Shown piece after piece: positions 61,382 to 64,000 of a stretch of 64,000 nucleotides of DNA (positions are counted from its first letter, which is position 1; the number at the start of each line of letters is the position of its first letter). Both the position numbers and the translations under genes were made by a program. Location of the stretch: NCBI RefSeq assembly GCF_003149375.1, contig NZ_QFWH01000004.1:186001-250000 (forward strand), given 5' to 3'. The notes beneath the pieces are model-generated. The model had not been told where the DNA came from. It made no database searches and worked only from the letters and a program-made list of their open reading frames with translations. Source of the stretch: Vampirovibrio chlorellavorus. Its GTDB lineage: Bacteria; Cyanobacteriota; Vampirovibrionia; Vampirovibrionales; Vampirovibrionaceae.

Positions 61382-62362
61382 GTGCCTCAAGAGGTAAATG
61401 GTTTGTCTCCCCAACGTCCCCCACACATCCCGGTTTTGCTCGATTCGGTCTTGGAATGCCTGCAGCCGGAGCCGGGGAAAACTTACGTGGATGCCACGCT
61501 GGGCGCAGGCGGCCATGCGGAGGCCATACTGCAACACATTCAACCGGGCGGGCGCTTGTTCGGGATTGATCAGGACCCCAGCGCCTTAAAACTGGCCGTC
61601 GATCGCCTGTCTCCCTTTGGCAGTGCTTTCCAGCCGCTGGCCGGTAACTTTTCAGAGATTGCCAAGCTGATGCCGTCTGAGGCATTGCCCATTACCGGTG
61701 GCATTCTGGCCGATATCGGGGTGTCATCCATGCAGCTGGATCAAGCGGAACGGGGCTTCAGCTTCAATAAGCAGGCCCCGCTGGATATGCGCATGAACCC
61801 ACAGGGGGCCTTAACCGCTGCCACGGTGGTCAATACTTACAGCGAAGCCGATTTGGTGCGGCTTTTCTCCGAATACGGGGAAGAGCACATGTCCAAAACC
61901 CTGGCCCGGGAGATGGTGAGCTACCGCAAGACCAGCCCGTTTGAAACCACGCTGGACTTGGCCAATTTTATTGCTGAGCAATACAAGCGGGTGGGCAAGC
62001 ACGAGAAGAACCATCCGGCCACTCGGGTGTTTCAGGCTTTGCGCATTGAAGTGAACGATGAACTGGGGAGTCTGCGACGCTTTTTGGAAAGCGCGCCGTC
62101 TTTGCTGGCCCCCGGGGCGACGCTGCTGGTGATCAGTTTTCACTCGCTGGAAGATCGCATTGTGAAAGACTTTTTCAAAACCCAGAGCCGGGATTGCATT
62201 TGCCCGCCCCGCCTGCCCATTTGTCAATGCGGTCACCGGGCTACCTTCAAGCTCCCCAAAGGCAAGCTCCCCAAAGGGCAGCCTTTTGTGGCCAGCCCCG
62301 AGGAGCTGAAACTCAATCCCCGCGCTCGCAGCGCCAAGTTGCGGGTGGCCGTGCGGATTTGA
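61382..62362 (+). CDS. rsmH: 16S rRNA (cytosine(1402)-N(4))-methyltransferase
   Basis: A 326-residue protein from GTG 61382, with GGTGGAG just upstream. HIPVLLDSVLECL (15-27), motif I TYVDATLGAGGHAEAIL (34-50), ILADIGVSSMQLDQAERGFSF, RMNPQGALTAATVVN and VFQALRIEVNDELG are typical RsmH stretches, ending with the CPPRLPICQCG and FVASPEELKLNPRARSAKLR tail. It adds the N4-methyl group to C1402 in the ribosomal decoding site. It is convergent with a secreted hydrolase gene (19-nt gap). The usual division-cluster genes (ftsL, ftsI, mur) do not follow here. Confidence 0.95.
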   Translation: MPQEVNGLSPQRPPHIPVLLDSVLECLQPEPGKTYVDATLGAGGHAEAILQHIQPGGRLFGIDQDPSALKLAVDRLSPFGSAFQPLAGNFSEIAKLMPSEALPITGGILADIGVSSMQLDQAERGFSFNKQAPLDMRMNPQGALTAATVVNTYSEADLVRLFSEYGEEHMSKTLAREMVSYRKTSPFETTLDLANFIAEQYKRVGKHEKNHPATRVFQALRIEVNDELGSLRRFLESAPSLLAPGATLLVISFHSLEDRIVKDFFKTQSRDCICPPRLPICQCGHRATFKLPKGKLPKGQPFVASPEELKLNPRARSAKLRVAVRI

Positions 62363-62380
62363 CAGGCGGCTTGCTGCTTG

Positions 62381-63919
62381 TCAGCTCATCAAATCGTAGA
62401 TGATCCAGCCGAAGATGGTGCGGGGCGGCTCATTGGGATTCAACAAATCCTGAATTTCCGCTTGCCCGGTACGGGTGGTGCCATCCATCCAGTTGCGATG
62501 ATCCATGCCGGCAAACAGGCGGGTGTTACTGTTTCCCTTCAGTTTTTTGAGGGTTTCCCATAATTTTTCCGTGGAAATGGCCACCCCTTGCTGGGTAGAG
62601 ACGTATCGGCCCAGCCACAGGGTACTGCTAATGGGGCTGATCCCGTCGTTGAACATCATCATGGAGATTCTGGCAGGGGTTTGCGCTGTCTGGGCAGAAG
62701 CCTGACTTTCGGACGGATTTACGGCGGGTATGAGTGGGGCGGATTTGCGGTTTTTGTCCGCGATGGCCAGCATGGCGTGATTGGCAGGCGGATCGTGGAC
62801 TACCTGATTGACCGTATTTACGGGGTCGGCCTTGGCGGGCGCTGCCTCGGGGAGGGGGCGCCCCGTGGCCAGCGGCAGTTTGGCAATGGTGTGGCGCACC
62901 ACGGAAAACAGGACATTCCGCCGGAAGAGGTTACCCACCAGCACTTTTTCCTTTGGCGTCTGGGCGGTGTTATCCAGCTTTTCAGCGATCAGGGCAGGGT
63001 CCACTTCCAGCCCAAAGTAGCTGCCGTATGTGACGAATCGTTTTTTATTGGCCAGCGCGTAGTCCTTGCTGCTGATTGCGGTGGCGCTTTGGGCCAGTTG
63101 CTCCGCTGGAAGGGCCCCATCAAAATTATCCCAGTGGAAGTCCTCCTTGAAGCTGGGGTACAGCTTTTTGGTGATGCCATAGGCCAGCCGCTGCCCCATG
63201 CGCACCAGGGACAGGCGAGACTCTGTTTTGACCTGCCGCCGCACCCAGTCCGGGTTGGCCAGCGGCGACCCGTGAAATGGCGTGGCAATGGTAATGACTT
63301 CATCGGTGTGATGATCCAGGTAGGGATCCTGCATGGCGTTGCGGGTTAGTAAGCCGCCTTCGCTGTAAGCCAGTATCTTGATGGGTTTTTCCTGATGGCT
63401 CTCGATAAAATGCCGCAGGGTCAGCTTCAGGTTGTTGCTGATGTCTGGCACGCTACGGCTGCTATCGTAGTGGTACAGGTAGATTTTATAGCGCTTCATC
63501 AGGGCGGCGTCCCGGTTGGCCACATCCAGAAAGCGTTCCCAGTTAAATTCCGTTCCGGCGGAGGCCCCAATCCCGTGGATTAAAATGAGGGGGGTTCGAT
63601 TCCCCAGTGGGGAGGTGTCATAGGCATTCAGGCCGCTGCGAACCTCTTTCTGAAGTACCTGGGCGTTTACCTGTGCCTCTTGCAGCTTAATACCAGCCCC
63701 AGTCGGTTGATAAGTCCGTTGGGCTGCGGCCTGCGGCGGCGCAACCAGACCGGTCAATAGCGCTCCCAGGCACAGCAGGGACAGGCAGCAGTGAACAGCG
63801 GCGCGTTTACGCCTTAAAACATAACAATCCAAGCGAAAAACACCTATCGTTTCTGGAGGAACCTGACAAAAACCGGTCGCAGGAAACGGAGAGAGACCCT
63901 CACTCAATGAATCTGTCAA
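62381..63919 (-). CDS. Secreted or membrane-anchored lipase-like alpha/beta hydrolase
   Basis: Up to 512 residues from TTG 63919. A long N-terminal part precedes a hydrophobic stretch (CCLSLLCLGALLTGLVAPP, about 44-62) with AQA-type cleavage, so the mature protein starts near 67. The fold shows LILIHGIGASAG (111-122, oxyanion), LAYSEGGLL with nucleophile Ser186, TPFHGSPLAN, and a C-terminal MDHRNWMDG whose His probably completes the triad. It resembles LipA/triacylglycerol-lipase-type enzymes with an AxSxGG elbow. It would act outside the cytoplasm. The true start may lie further in, since no ATG stands upstream of the signal. Confidence 0.75.
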   Translation of the reverse strand: MTDSLSEGLSPFPATGFCQVPPETIGVFRLDCYVLRRKRAAVHCCLSLLCLGALLTGLVAPPQAAAQRTYQPTGAGIKLQEAQVNAQVLQKEVRSGLNAYDTSPLGNRTPLILIHGIGASAGTEFNWERFLDVANRDAALMKRYKIYLYHYDSSRSVPDISNNLKLTLRHFIESHQEKPIKILAYSEGGLLTRNAMQDPYLDHHTDEVITIATPFHGSPLANPDWVRRQVKTESRLSLVRMGQRLAYGITKKLYPSFKEDFHWDNFDGALPAEQLAQSATAISSKDYALANKKRFVTYGSYFGLEVDPALIAEKLDNTAQTPKEKVLVGNLFRRNVLFSVVRHTIAKLPLATGRPLPEAAPAKADPVNTVNQVVHDPPANHAMLAIADKNRKSAPLIPAVNPSESQASAQTAQTPARISMMMFNDGISPISSTLWLGRYVSTQQGVAISTEKLWETLKKLKGNSNTRLFAGMDHRNWMDGTTRTGQAEIQDLLNPNEPPRTIFGWIIYDLMS

Positions 63920-64000
63920 CCAAATCCGTTTGTTCTCTAAGTATAGTCGAGATTTTACGACGTCGCCCCGGTTAAATAACCGAGGTATTAAGATTATATT

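Overview
The window is about 64 kb of a dense bacterial chromosome. I see no rRNA operon, prophage, insertion sequence or CRISPR array. The gene set (an LPS Kdo-phosphatase, a GlpX-type fructose/sedoheptulose bisphosphatase, cyanobacterial-looking GlgC and HNH proteins, split transketolase, HerA-like ATPase, Flp pilins, and many hypothetical proteins with long disordered N-termini) suggests a Gram-negative heterotroph. My best guess is the non-photosynthetic sister lineage of Cyanobacteria (Vampirovibrionia/Melainabacteria). That placement is inference from gene content and would need a marker-gene tree.

Layout. 1-4.9 kb: the start of a PgpH-like c-di-AMP phosphodiesterase, two unknown genes, tRNA-Leu(UAG), a HerA-like ATPase with an HNH nuclease, and a DUF5069 protein. 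5-8.6 kb: an sdhCAB-like operon closed by a strong terminator. 8.6-13.1 kb, minus strand: a 2-oxoglutarate oxygenase, glgC, and a plsC-like acyltransferase broken at a C7 run and carrying a 42-bp tandem duplication. 13.2-20.6 kb: kdsC, an esterase, a parvulin, an orphan OppBC permease pair, alr, a sugar-type oxidoreductase and a long cytidine deaminase. 20.7-24.6 kb: tRNA-Gly, tig, clpP, clpX. 24.6-27.4 kb: a WecG/TagA glycosyltransferase and the two transketolase halves. 27.5-29.5 kb: an AT-rich membrane protein, tRNA-Leu(GAG), two Flp pilins and a small membrane protein. 29.7-35 kb: holB-holA, a HEAT-repeat protein, asd and dapA. 35-43.8 kb: SseB-like, glycine-zipper, cyclic-nucleotide-binding and HNH proteins, tadA, a cyclophilin, dnaJ and mutL. 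43.8-50.3 kb: four unusual low-complexity proteins, three with EF-hand-like repeats, interrupted by glpX. 50.3-64 kb: a nucleoside transporter, folC, an unknown helical protein, dcd, tyrA, a TPR protein with a degenerate metalloprotease end, leuS, rsmH and a secreted hydrolase.

Most interesting signals. (1) The four low-complexity/EF-hand-like genes share an upstream element, GCAATT-N13-TGTTTTTATTT. The spacing is exact in three of the genes and the fourth copy is partial, which suggests one regulon of secreted or surface proteins. (2) Several unrelated proteins carry a short RFxG motif at the end of a disordered N-terminal extension, possibly a lineage-specific tag. (3) herA, and perhaps kdsC and tadA, have a -10 box 6-8 nt before the start codon and no Shine-Dalgarno, as expected for leaderless mRNAs. 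(4) A promoter followed by a terminator hairpin at 37.4 kb could encode a small RNA.
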